Assembly: GCA_035524795.1 (NCBI GenBank)
Contig: DATKOF010000003.1
Coordinates: forward strand, 1 to 28,128
DNA length: 28,128 nt
Reading direction: 5' to 3'
Source: DATKOF01 sp035524795
Lineage (GTDB): Bacteria > Pseudomonadota > Gammaproteobacteria > Burkholderiales > SG8-41
Each line of letters opens with the position of its first letter. Position 1 is the stretch's first letter. The notes beneath the pieces are model-generated. The model did no database searches. It saw only the letters and a program-made list of their open reading frames with translations, and had not been told where the DNA came from. The position numbers were made by a program, and so were the translations under genes. Of this stretch, positions 7,961 through 16,122 are shown piece after piece.

Positions 7961-7989
7961 ATTATATTGTGATATCAATGGGCTGGCAA
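7961..7989 (-). promoter_or_regulatory. near-consensus sigma-70 promoter of the tpsB-like gene
   Basis: On the minus strand, -35 TTGCCA (7984-7989), exactly 17 bases of spacer, and a perfect -10 TATAAT (7961-7966), in the short AT-rich gap after rlmB. It predicts a start near 7954 and helps to choose the 7920 ATG. It implies the transporter is transcribed independently of rnr-rlmB. Confidence 0.8.
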
Positions 7990-8011
7990 TTCGTTTTCAG
8001 CAATGTCATCG

Positions 8012-8752
8012 TCATTGATATTCCCGGCGCCGCCGGGTTTCGGCCAGACATATGCCGCTGGCAACGGATACATTGAGGCTTTCCACGCTGCCCGCCATCG
8101 GAATCCGCACCAATTCATCGCAATGCTCGCGCGTCAGCCGGCGCATCCCTGCGCCTTCCGCACCCAGCACCCAGGCCAGCGACCCGTCAAGACGTGCGTG
8201 ATAAATATCGGTCTGCGCGCCCTGGTCGGCGCCGATGATCCATATCCCATTTTCCCGGAGCATACGCAATGCGCGTGCCAGATTGGTTACCATCACATAA
8301 GGGATGGTTTCAGCTGCACCGCAGGCGACTTTCGACACTACAGGTGTAATACCCGTTGCCCGGTCCTTGGGGGCAATCACCGCATGCACGCCGAATGCAT
8401 CGGCAACCCGCAGACACGCACCGAGATTGTGCGGATCCTGAATGCCATCGAGCACCAGCAACAATAACGGCCCGGCATTACGTTCGAGCACTTGTTCGAT
8501 GCTGGTTGCCGGCACCTCCGGCACGATGCGGGCGGCAACGCCCTGATGGCGCGCGCGACCGGTCAGCCCATCGAGCCGCGCCGCGTCCACCGTCAGCACA
8601 TTGACGCCCCGCTCGGCGGCAAGCCGTGCCAGATTCCTGGCGCGCGCATCGCTGCGCGCCGCATCGAGGTAGATCTCGCGGACGCCGGCTGCAGCATGGC
8701 GCAGCCGCGCGGTCACCGCATGGAAACCGTAGATGACGCGCGCCGCCGTCAC
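8012..8752 (-). CDS. rlmB: 23S rRNA (guanosine-2'-O-)-methyltransferase RlmB
   Basis: A 246-residue SpoU/TrmH-family methyltransferase that 2'-O-methylates G2251 (E. coli numbering) in the 23S P loop using S-adenosylmethionine. A small N-terminal substrate-binding domain (IYGFHAV start) is followed by the SPOUT knot with motif 1 DGIQDPHNLGACLR, motif 2 LGAEGAGMRRL and motif 3 IPMAGSVESLNVSVA. The start is GTG, overlapping the rnr stop as GTGA, so translation is probably coupled to rnr. The rnr-rlmB pair is widely conserved in proteobacteria. Confidence 0.95.
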   Translation of the reverse strand: MTAARVIYGFHAVTARLRHAAAGVREIYLDAARSDARARNLARLAAERGVNVLTVDAARLDGLTGRARHQGVAARIVPEVPATSIEQVLERNAGPLLLLVLDGIQDPHNLGACLRVADAFGVHAVIAPKDRATGITPVVSKVACGAAETIPYVMVTNLARALRMLRENGIWIIGADQGAQTDIYHARLDGSLAWVLGAEGAGMRRLTREHCDELVRIPMAGSVESLNVSVASGICLAETRRRREYQ

Positions 8753-10974
8753 CGCCGGTGTTCCTGCCCGGTCAGCACAAAATCGATCTTGCTGCTTTCG
8801 AGATCGGCGCGCGCCACGCGTACCGTCACGCGGTCGCCCAGCCTGAACTGCGCGCCGCCGTGCTCGCCGCGCAATTGGTGACGCGCCGCATCGAAATGGA
8901 AATAGTCATTGCCGAGGTCGGACACGTGCACCAGTCCCTCGACATGGATGTCGTCGAGCGCGACGAAGATGCCGAATGCGACGACCGCGCTGATGCTGCC
9001 GGCGAACACCTCGCCGACATGGTCGCGCATGTAGTAGCACTTGAGCCAGGCTTCGACGTCGCGTGTCGCCTCGTCGGCGCGGCGCTCGGTCTGCGAACAG
9101 CGCAGGCCGAGCTCGTGCCACCCGCCGGGCTCATAGGACTTTCCGTGCAGGGTGGCTTTGATCGCGCGGTGCACCAGCAGGTCCGGGTAACGCCGGATCG
9201 GCGAGGTGAAATGGGTATAGGCCTCATAGGCGAGGCCGAAATGACCGATATTGTCGGGACTGTAGACCGCCTGCTGCAGCGAGCGCAGCATCACGGTCTG
9301 CAGCAATTGCGCGTCAGGCCGGGATTTGACGCGCTCGATGACCCTGGCGTAATCGGCGGCGTGCGGCCTGGCACCGCCGCCGAGCTGCAGCCCGAATCCT
9401 TTCAGGAATTCGCGCAACGCGTTCAGCTTTTCCGGCGTCGGTCCTTCATGGATCCGGTACAGCACCGGATGGCCGCGGCTGCGCAGATAATCGGAAGCGC
9501 AGACGTTGGCCGCCAGCATGCATTCCTCGATGACGCGGTGCGCGTCGTTGCGCTCGACTTTCACGATGCGTTCGATCTTGCCGTGCGCGTTGAAGATCAT
9601 CTGTGTCTCGACGGTCTCGAAATCGATCGCGCCGCGCTTGGCGCGCGCGCGCAGCAGCGCCTGATACAACCGGTGCAGCGCCGTCAGATGCGGCAACAGC
9701 GCGCTGCGCTGGCGCACGGCTGCCTTGCCGGCGCCCGTCAGCAGCGCGGCCACCTCGTTGTACGTCAATCGCGCATGCGACCACATCACGCCCGGATAAA
9801 ACCGGTAGTCGGTGACTCCGCCGTGGGTATCGATTGTCATATCGCAGACCAGACACAGGCGGTCGACTTCGGGATTGAGCGAGCAAAGACCGTTCGACAA
9901 CACTTCCGGCAGCATCGGAATCACGCGGCGCGGAAAGTACACCGAGTTGCCGCGGTTGCGCGCTTCGAGATCGAGTGCATCGCCGTGCTTCACGTAGTGG
10001 CTGACATCGGCGATCGCGACCACCAGCCGGAAATCCCTGCCGCGGGGCTCGCAATATACGGCGTCGTCGAAATCCTTCGCGGTTTCGCCGTCGATCGTCA
10101 CCAGCGGCAGATGGCGGATGTCTTCGCGCGCCGCCATGTCGTCCATCATCACCTTGCCGGGAAACCGCGCGCATTCCTTCTCGATCTGGCGCGAAAATAC
10201 GTGCGGCAGGTCGTGCTTGCGCAGTGCGATTTCGATTTCCATGCCGGGATCGGCATAGTTGCCGAGTACTTCGACCACGCGTGCGATCGGCTGCGCCTGC
10301 TTTTCCGGCTGCTTCAGGATTTCGGCGACCACCACCTGGCCGGGCTTCGCGTCCAGCGCGTCGCCGGCAGGCACCAGCAAATCCTGGCTGATGCGCCTGT
10401 TTTCGGCGATCACGAACAGCACGCCGCGCTCGCGGTGCAGGCGTCCGACCACCTTGTGATTGACCCGCTCCAGCACCTCGACGATCTTGGCTTCGGGCCG
10501 GCCGCGCCGGTCGGCGCCCGCCGCGCGCGCCGCGACGCGGTCGCCGTGCAGCACCTTGTGCATTTCGTGCGTGCCGAGAAACATGTCGGCGCCGCCGTCG
10601 TCGCGGATCAGGAAGCCGAAGCCGTCGGGATGCCCTTCGACGCGACCGGTGATCAAATCGAGTTTCGACATCACGCAGATCGCGTCGCGCCGGTTGCGCA
10701 TGATCTGGCCGTCGCGCTGCATCGCGTCGAGCCGGCGCCCGAACGTCTCGTGTTCGTGCGGCTTGATCGCCAACGCGCTCCTCAACTGCGCTTCGCTGAC
10801 CGGAACGCCTTGCGCTTCGAGCGTCTGCAGAATGAATTCCCGACTCGGCAGTGGCTCGGCGTAATTGCCGCGCTCGCGCTCGAGATGCGGATCGCTGGCG
10901 CGCCACCGTTGCGCGGCGGAACTGCCGCGCGATCCGGCTTTGCCAGTATTGGCAGTGGTTTTACGCCGTTTCAT
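8749..10974 (-). CDS. rnr: ribonuclease R
   Basis: A 741-residue 3'-5' exoribonuclease of the RNB family that degrades structured RNA and takes part in rRNA quality control. In order: basic N-terminal region and HTH (1-100), two cold-shock domains (about 105-250), the RNB catalytic domain with DGETAKDFDDAV (295-306) supplying active-site aspartates, and the C-terminal S1 domain (about 655-735, with GFGIFV-like AFGIFVALDD). RRADEATRDVEAWLKC is an RNase R signature. The long Lys/Arg-rich tail of the 813-residue E. coli enzyme is missing. The ATG at 10974 is chosen because the open frame further upstream runs backward through the tRNA gene. The Shine-Dalgarno sequence is weak. Confidence 0.95.
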   Translation of the reverse strand: MKRRKTTANTGKAGSRGSSAAQRWRASDPHLERERGNYAEPLPSREFILQTLEAQGVPVSEAQLRSALAIKPHEHETFGRRLDAMQRDGQIMRNRRDAICVMSKLDLITGRVEGHPDGFGFLIRDDGGADMFLGTHEMHKVLHGDRVAARAAGADRRGRPEAKIVEVLERVNHKVVGRLHRERGVLFVIAENRRISQDLLVPAGDALDAKPGQVVVAEILKQPEKQAQPIARVVEVLGNYADPGMEIEIALRKHDLPHVFSRQIEKECARFPGKVMMDDMAAREDIRHLPLVTIDGETAKDFDDAVYCEPRGRDFRLVVAIADVSHYVKHGDALDLEARNRGNSVYFPRRVIPMLPEVLSNGLCSLNPEVDRLCLVCDMTIDTHGGVTDYRFYPGVMWSHARLTYNEVAALLTGAGKAAVRQRSALLPHLTALHRLYQALLRARAKRGAIDFETVETQMIFNAHGKIERIVKVERNDAHRVIEECMLAANVCASDYLRSRGHPVLYRIHEGPTPEKLNALREFLKGFGLQLGGGARPHAADYARVIERVKSRPDAQLLQTVMLRSLQQAVYSPDNIGHFGLAYEAYTHFTSPIRRYPDLLVHRAIKATLHGKSYEPGGWHELGLRCSQTERRADEATRDVEAWLKCYYMRDHVGEVFAGSISAVVAFGIFVALDDIHVEGLVHVSDLGNDYFHFDAARHQLRGEHGGAQFRLGDRVTVRVARADLESSKIDFVLTGQEHRR

Positions 10975-10977
10975 CGA

Positions 10978-11006
10978 TTGACAAACCCATCTTTTGTGAT
11001 TACATT
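10978..11006 (+). promoter_or_regulatory. sigma-70 promoter of tRNA-Leu, overlapping a possible reverse -10 for rnr
   Basis: Plus strand: consensus -35 TTGACA (10978-10983), 17-base spacer, -10 TACATT (11001-11006), 14 bases before the mature tRNA 5' end, so transcription probably starts near 11013. On the minus strand the same bases read TGTAAT (10999-11004), a good -10 pointing toward rnr though without a good -35. The -35 box lies only three bases from the rnr start codon. Confidence 0.8.
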
Positions 11007-11020
11007 CCCCCGCCTTCCGG

Positions 11021-11105
11021 GCCGAGATGGCGGAATTGGTAGACGCACCAGTTTCAGGTACTGGCGGGGCGACCCGTGGAGGTTCGAGTCCTCTTCTCGG
11101 CACCA
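11021..11105 (+). tRNA. tRNA-Leu(CAG)
   Basis: An 85-base class II tRNA with encoded CCA. The acceptor stem pairs GCCGAGA (11021-11027) with TCTCGGC (11095-11101), followed by discriminator A and CCA (11102-11105). The anticodon stem CCAGT/ACTGG encloses the loop TTCAGGT, with anticodon CAG at 11055-11057, reading CUG leucine codons. The long variable arm (GGGGCGACCCG region) and the T loop GTTCGAGTC are typical of tRNA-Leu. It is the only plus-strand gene between phoH and the window end. Confidence 0.97.
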
Positions 11106-11153
11106 GCATTCAGCATTGCGAGCCTGACGGTCATTTGCCCGCATCGCGGTTGC

Positions 11154-12446
11154 TCACTCGAACGGGTGACGCCGCACAATGGTCTGTTCGCGGTCGGGGC
11201 CGGTTGAAATCAGGTCGACCGGCACGCCGCAGATTTCTTCGACGCGCTGCAGATAACGCCGCGCCTGCGGCGGCAGCTGGTCTTCGCGCGTGAGACCGAC
11301 GGTGCTGGCTTGCCATCCCGGAATCTCCTCGTACACCGGCTCGCATTCCGCAGCGTCTTCGGCGCCGAACGGCAGGATGTCGCGCAGTTGGCCGTTCAGC
11401 CGGTAGCCGGTTCCGATCTGCAGTGTCTCCATGCCGTCCAGCACATCGAGCTTGGTCATGCACAGACCGGAGATGCCGTTGATCTGGATCGCGCGCTTCA
11501 GCGCGGCGGCATCGAACCAGCCGCAGCGCCGCGGCCTGCCGGTCACCGAACCGAACTCGTTGCCGCGCGCCGCCAGCCGCCGTCCGATGTCGTCGTCGAG
11601 TTCGGTCGGAAACGGCCCGGAACCGACGCGCGTCGTGTAGGCCTTGGTAATGCCCAGAACATAATGGAGCAGGCGCGGCCCGACACCGGCGCCGGCGCAG
11701 GCTGCGCCGGCGACACAGTTGCTCGACGTCACATATGGATAAGTGCCGTGATCGATATCGAGCAGCGTGCCCTGCGCGCCTTCGAACAGCAGGTTGTCGC
11801 CGGCGCGATGCGCGTCGTACAGCATGCGCGGGACATCGGCGATCATCGGCACGATGCGCTCGGCAAGCCGCAGCGTGTCGTCGCAAATCTGCCGAAAGTC
11901 CAGCGGCGCGGCGTTGAAATAGCCGGCGAGCACAAAATTGTGGTAATCGAGCACCGCGTGGAGTTTCTCGGCGAAACGCGCCGGATCGAGCAAATCCTGC
12001 AGCCGGATCGCGCGCCGCGCGACCTTGTCCTCGTAGGCAGGGCCGATGCCGCGGCCGGTGGTGCCGATCTTGCCGGCGCCCTTGGCGGCTTCCCGCGCCT
12101 GGTCGATCGCAACGTGATACGGCAGGATCAGCGGACATGCTTCGCTGACATGCAACCGTCCGTTGATGCCGATGCCGGCACGGTCGAGTTCGTCGATTTC
12201 TTCCAGCAACGCGGAGGGCGACAGCACCACGCCGTTGCCGATATAGCATGCGACCTGTTCGCGCAGGATACCGGAGGGAATCAGCCGCAAAACGGTTTTT
12301 TTGCTGCCGATGACCAGCGTATGCCCGGCATTGTGCCCGCCCTGGAAACGCACGACGCCCCGCGCATGATCGGTCAGCCAGTCGACGATCTTGCCCTTGC
12401 CTTCGTCTCCCCACTGGCTGCCGACAACCACCACATTTTTCGACAT
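11154..12446 (-). CDS. purA: adenylosuccinate synthetase
   Basis: A 430-residue enzyme joining IMP and aspartate with GTP to give adenylosuccinate, the first committed step to AMP. Motifs: the GTP-binding WGDEGKGKIVDWL near the N-terminus, FQGGHNAGHT, TTGRGIGPAYEDK, FEGAQGTLLDIDHGTYPYVTSS, GPFPTE, and the KLDVLDG guanine-recognition segment. The ATG at 12446 is used because it follows GGGAG at three bases and matches the family start MSKNVVVVG; an open frame 69 bases upstream adds non-conserved residues. It closes the hflX-hflK-hflC-yjeT-hisZ-purA run, 97 bases after hisZ. Confidence 0.97.
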   Translation of the reverse strand: MSKNVVVVGSQWGDEGKGKIVDWLTDHARGVVRFQGGHNAGHTLVIGSKKTVLRLIPSGILREQVACYIGNGVVLSPSALLEEIDELDRAGIGINGRLHVSEACPLILPYHVAIDQAREAAKGAGKIGTTGRGIGPAYEDKVARRAIRLQDLLDPARFAEKLHAVLDYHNFVLAGYFNAAPLDFRQICDDTLRLAERIVPMIADVPRMLYDAHRAGDNLLFEGAQGTLLDIDHGTYPYVTSSNCVAGAACAGAGVGPRLLHYVLGITKAYTTRVGSGPFPTELDDDIGRRLAARGNEFGSVTGRPRRCGWFDAAALKRAIQINGISGLCMTKLDVLDGMETLQIGTGYRLNGQLRDILPFGAEDAAECEPVYEEIPGWQASTVGLTREDQLPPQARRYLQRVEEICGVPVDLISTGPDREQTIVRRHPFE

Positions 12447-12543
12447 GATCTCCCGTACCACCGTCAACAATTGCCGGAAGACACGGAAAACGCCGGTGCG
12501 GCCTGTTGCCGACATGCGTCCGCGCCGATCGGCGGCTTTTTCA

Positions 12544-13701
12544 TCAAATTTTCACCACCTGCCACTTACCGGCCCGGCGCACCAGTTTCCGATCGCAATC
12601 ATGTTCAGTACGCGCCACAGCGCGGCCGGGCAACGCGACGACCACGACCGTGCCGGCCCGACGCAGCGCAGCGATGCGCCTTTGCAATGCCGCGTCGTGC
12701 GGCGAGTACGGTGCCAGCACCCCGCTGCGCGGATTCCCGGCCGGCGCCGCCGCTGCGAGCTCGCGCAGGTCGAGACTGAAGCCGGTCGCCGGCCGCGCGC
12801 GGCCGAACGCCCGCCCGACTTCGTCGTAGCGTCCGCCCAATGCCAGCGCATTCGGCGCCCCTTCGATATAGGCTGCAAACACTACGCCACTGTGATAGTG
12901 ATAGCCACGCAGCTCGCCAAGGTCGAAACGGACGTCGATGCCGTCCGTTCGCAGCATTCCGCCAATGGAGCGCAGTTGCGTCAGCGCCTTGCCGATTGCA
13001 GGATCGTCCGGCAGCCGCCGCTGCGCGGCGCGCAATACATCGGCGCCGCCGGTCAGTTCCGGCAATTGTTCAAATGCGGCACGGATCTTGGCGCTGAACC
13101 CGCCCGCCAGCGTGCGCAACGCCGCCGCGTCCTTCAACTGCACCGCCCGGAACAACGCGGTTTCGGTATCGGCATCGGCCCGCGCGCGGCGCACCAGCGC
13201 GCGGAACACGCCGACATGGCCGATATCAAGCTGGGGCCGCGCGATTCCCGCCAGCCGCAGCGCGGCGAGCATCAGACGCTGCACCTCGACGTCCGCCTCG
13301 ATCCCGGCGTGGCCGTAGATTTCGGCCCCGGCCTGCAGCGGCTCGCGCGTGCGGTTCAGCCCCGCCGGCAGCGTATGCAATACGCTGCCGGCATAGCACA
13401 ACCGGCTCACTCCCCTGCGGTTGAGCAGATGGGCATCGATGCGCGCGACCTGCGGCGTGATGTCGGCGCGCACGCCAAGGGTGCGCCCCGACAGCTGATC
13501 GACCAGCTTGAAAGTCCGCAGATCGAGATCGTGGCCGGTGCCGGTCAGCAGCGACTCGACATATTCGAGCAGCGGCGGCTGCACCAGTTGATAACCGTGG
13601 ACTTCGAACAGGTCGAGCAGCGCGCGCCGCAGCCGCTCGATGCGGCGCGCCTCGTCCGGCAGAATGTCCTCGATATATTCAGGCAGCACCCACTTGCGCA
13701 T
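12544..13701 (-). CDS. hisZ: ATP phosphoribosyltransferase regulatory subunit HisZ
   Basis: A 385-residue catalytically inactive paralogue of histidyl-tRNA synthetase that pairs with the short-form HisG to make the first enzyme of histidine biosynthesis and confers feedback control by histidine. Start WVLPEYIEDILPDEARRIE and the motif-2-like R-x-D-x-TPQVARIDAHLL are HisZ features; YDEVGRAFGRARPATGFSLDL is the motif-3 equivalent. Its presence implies a short HisG elsewhere. ATG 13701 is preferred, with GGTGA eight bases upstream; a GTG at 13713 would add four residues. The location between yjeT and purA is standard in betaproteobacteria. Confidence 0.94.
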   Translation of the reverse strand: MRKWVLPEYIEDILPDEARRIERLRRALLDLFEVHGYQLVQPPLLEYVESLLTGTGHDLDLRTFKLVDQLSGRTLGVRADITPQVARIDAHLLNRRGVSRLCYAGSVLHTLPAGLNRTREPLQAGAEIYGHAGIEADVEVQRLMLAALRLAGIARPQLDIGHVGVFRALVRRARADADTETALFRAVQLKDAAALRTLAGGFSAKIRAAFEQLPELTGGADVLRAAQRRLPDDPAIGKALTQLRSIGGMLRTDGIDVRFDLGELRGYHYHSGVVFAAYIEGAPNALALGGRYDEVGRAFGRARPATGFSLDLRELAAAAPAGNPRSGVLAPYSPHDAALQRRIAALRRAGTVVVVALPGRAVARTEHDCDRKLVRRAGKWQVVKI

Positions 13702-13762
13702 GGCAAAAATCACCGTTCAGACATGATGTGAGAGGATAACCCGACGGCGACGCTTTCGGAAA

Positions 13763-13954
13763 TCAATGCGACAAAAACAGCAGCAGCACTCCGGCCAGCA
13801 TCGATGTCAGTCCGATGAACCGGATCTGTCCGTCGTTCAATTCCAGCAGGCGGCGGAAAGTCGCGCGCCACAGTTGCGGCGCGAGGAACGGCAATATCCC
13901 CTCGATCACCAGCACCAGCGCCAGCGCGGTCAACAGAAGATTTCCCATGGCCAT
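13763..13954 (-). CDS. yjeT: DUF2065 (YjeT-like) small membrane protein
   Basis: A 63-residue protein with two hydrophobic segments (about 5-26 and 44-62) joined by a short polar loop, WRATFRRLLELNDGQIRFIGL, typical of DUF2065. Function unknown; it is conserved next to hflC in proteobacteria and probably resides in the inner membrane. It starts nine bases after the hflC stop. A second in-frame ATG two codons on (MAMGNLL) is an equally good start. Confidence 0.88.
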   Translation of the reverse strand: MAMGNLLLTALALVLVIEGILPFLAPQLWRATFRRLLELNDGQIRFIGLTSMLAGVLLLFLSH

Positions 13955-13963
13955 CCGCCGCGG

Positions 13964-14839
13964 TTACTTCGATGGCCTGCTGTTCCTGAAGTACTTGAAG
14001 AATTCCGAGTTGGGATCGATGACCAGCACGTCGTTCTTGTCCTTGAAGCTCTGGCGGTAGGCTTCCAGGCTGCGGTAAAAGGCGTAGAACTCGGGATTTG
14101 CCTGATAGGCGCCGGCGTAGATCGCGGCTGCCCTGGCGTCCCCCTCGCCCTTGATGCGCTGCGCCTCATGATAGGCCTTGGCCAGGATCACCTCGCGCTG
14201 GCGGTCGGCATCGGCGCGGATTTTTTCCGATTCGGCGGCGCCGGTCGCGCGCAACTCGTTGGCGGCGCGCTTGCGTTCCGCTTCCATCCGGCGATACACC
14301 GAGTCACTGACTTCCTGCGGCAAATCGACCCGCTTCAGTCGCACGTCGAGCACCTCGACGCCGATCGACTGCGCGTCTTCATTGGCCTTTTTGCGCATCA
14401 ATTCCATGATCTGGTCGCGCTCGCCCGACACCACGTCGTGCACGGTGCGGTTGCCGAACTCCGCGCGCAATCCGTCGTTGATCGTCTGCAGCAGCCGGGT
14501 CTGCGCACGGGACTCGTCGCCGCCGACGCTGGTGTAGTACTTGCCGACGTCCGCGATGCGCCATTTCACGTAGAGGTCGACCAGCACGTTTTTCTTTTCC
14601 GAGGTCAGAAAGCGTTCCGGTTCGGAGGCCTCGATTGTCAGCACCCGGCTGTCGAAATAGTGGACGTTGTCGATCACCGGCCATTTGAAAAACAGCCCCG
14701 GCTTGGTCTTGATCGCGATGATCTCGCCGAACCGGAATACGATTGCATTCTGGCGCTGATCGACGATGTACATGCTCAACGCAAGCAGGACCACGACGGC
14801 AACCGCCGCTGCGATGAACGCCACCAGATGCTGCTTCAT
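13964..14839 (-). CDS. hflC: FtsH protease modulator HflC
   Basis: A 291-residue SPFH/prohibitin-domain protein anchored by an N-terminal membrane segment (about 6-26, FIAAAVAVVVLLALSMYIV), with the domain mostly periplasmic. With HflK it forms a large cage around FtsH and limits its proteolysis of membrane proteins. Features: D-x-RQNAIVFRFGE just after the membrane segment, VYRRMEAERKRAANELRATGAAESEKIRADADR in the coiled-coil region (about 190-240). It overlaps hflK by four bases (ATGA), indicating coupled translation. Confidence 0.96.
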   Translation of the reverse strand: MKQHLVAFIAAAVAVVVLLALSMYIVDQRQNAIVFRFGEIIAIKTKPGLFFKWPVIDNVHYFDSRVLTIEASEPERFLTSEKKNVLVDLYVKWRIADVGKYYTSVGGDESRAQTRLLQTINDGLRAEFGNRTVHDVVSGERDQIMELMRKKANEDAQSIGVEVLDVRLKRVDLPQEVSDSVYRRMEAERKRAANELRATGAAESEKIRADADRQREVILAKAYHEAQRIKGEGDARAAAIYAGAYQANPEFYAFYRSLEAYRQSFKDKNDVLVIDPNSEFFKYFRNSRPSK

Positions 14840-16032
14840 CGATCCTCCCGATCGCGACTGCGGAACTCGTCGCGCGAACGCGATATCACCGGCGACGCGC
14901 TGCTGTCTGTTGTCGGAGATTCCGCCGGTTTTCCGGCGTCGGCGGGCGCGGACGCCGCTGGAACCGCGGGTGGCGCCGTCATCTGCAGCAGCTTGTCGAG
15001 CGGCAGATAGAGCAGGCTGCCGCTTCCTTTCTGGTCGACCAGCACCTTGCTGGTATTGCTCATGATGTCCTGGATCGCCTCGAGATAAAGCCGTTCGCGC
15101 GTCACGCCCGGCGCCTTGTTGTATTCGACGACGATCTGGCGAAAGCGGCTGGCGTCGCCCTCCGCGCGCTCGATCATGCGCTGACGGTAGCCCTCGGCCT
15201 CCTGCACCAGCCGCGCGGCCGCGCCGCGCGCGCGCGGAATCACATCGTTGGCGTAGGCCTCGCCCTCGTTTTTCTGACGGTCACGGTCCTGCCCCGCCTT
15301 GACCGCATCGTCGAACGCCGCCTGCACCTGTTCCGGCGGCTGCGCGTTCTGCATCGTCACCTTGCTGATGCTGATCCCGGTCTTGTAGCGATCGAGTATG
15401 TTCTGCATCAGCCTCTGCGCATCGGCGGCGACCTGAGCGCGCCCCTCGTTGAGTACGAAATCCATCGTGCTCTTGCCGACGATCTCGCGAATCGCGGTCT
15501 CGGCGGCCTGCAGCACCGAATCATCGGGATCGCGGTTGTTGAACAGATAATCGCGCGGGTCCTTCAGCACATACTGCACCGCGAACTGGACATCGACAAT
15601 GTTGGCGTCGTCGGTCAGCATCAGCGATTCCTGCGGCACCTTGTTGCGGGCGGTGCCGCGATAGCCGATCTCGAGCGAGCGCACTTCCGACACGTTGACG
15701 ACGTCAACGGTCTCAATCGGGTACGGCAGATGCCAGCGCGCGCCCGGCTGGGTCTCTTCGGTAAATTTGCCGAAGCGCAGCACGATTCCGCGCTGTTTGG
15801 CATCGACGATATAAAAACCGCTTGCCAGCCATACCGCGACGATCAAGGCGATCAGCCAGCCGAAACTGCCGCCGAAGCCGGATAGCCCGCCGCCGTCGGG
15901 CGGGCGCTCGCCATTGCCGCCCCCGCGCGCGTTCAGCAGCGCTTTCAGCCTCTTCTGGAAGTTGCGCACCATTTCATCGAGGTCGGGCGGCTCGTTGCCG
16001 CGGCGTCCCCATTGCGGGTCGTTGAGGGCCAT
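14836..16032 (-). CDS. hflK: FtsH protease modulator HflK
   Basis: A 398-residue partner of HflC from the ATG at 16032. A Gly/Pro-rich cytoplasmic N-terminus (NDPQWGRRGNEPPDLDEM) precedes a membrane segment (about 55-75, WLIALIVAVWLASGFYIV) and an SPFH domain containing VDAKQRGIVLRFGK and the EGEAYANDVIPRARGAAARL coiled-coil. The C-terminus is Ala/Pro-rich and unconserved. Start choice is uncertain: an ATG at 16101 would add 23 residues (MLTYWRTGRA...), and neither start has a good Shine-Dalgarno sequence. I favour 16032 because many relatives start close to LNDPQWG. It lies downstream of hflX in the same operon. Confidence 0.93.
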   Translation of the reverse strand: MALNDPQWGRRGNEPPDLDEMVRNFQKRLKALLNARGGGNGERPPDGGGLSGFGGSFGWLIALIVAVWLASGFYIVDAKQRGIVLRFGKFTEETQPGARWHLPYPIETVDVVNVSEVRSLEIGYRGTARNKVPQESLMLTDDANIVDVQFAVQYVLKDPRDYLFNNRDPDDSVLQAAETAIREIVGKSTMDFVLNEGRAQVAADAQRLMQNILDRYKTGISISKVTMQNAQPPEQVQAAFDDAVKAGQDRDRQKNEGEAYANDVIPRARGAAARLVQEAEGYRQRMIERAEGDASRFRQIVVEYNKAPGVTRERLYLEAIQDIMSNTSKVLVDQKGSGSLLYLPLDKLLQMTAPPAVPAASAPADAGKPAESPTTDSSASPVISRSRDEFRSRDREDR

Positions 16033-16122
16033 CAGCGCGCCGAGCATGCGGCGCAGCTTATCGGTCACGAAGGCGCGGCCGGTCCGCCAGTAGGTGAGCA
16101 TGTTTTTTTGAATGATTCGATG

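Noticed and set aside
10975..11109. Possible 45-residue N-terminal extension of RNase R
   Set aside because: The added codons are the reverse complement of tRNA-Leu, so the start at 10974 is used.
8758..11127. A 789-codon open frame on the plus strand
   Set aside because: It lies exactly antisense to rnr, has no recognisable domains, and runs through the tRNA gene; it is a by-product of high-GC codon use.
13766..15010. Long plus-strand open frames here and at 17598-18995, 24224-26104 and 12391-13731
   Set aside because: All mirror well-identified minus-strand genes (yjeT/hflC, der, pilW/rlmN, hisZ) and show no family motifs.
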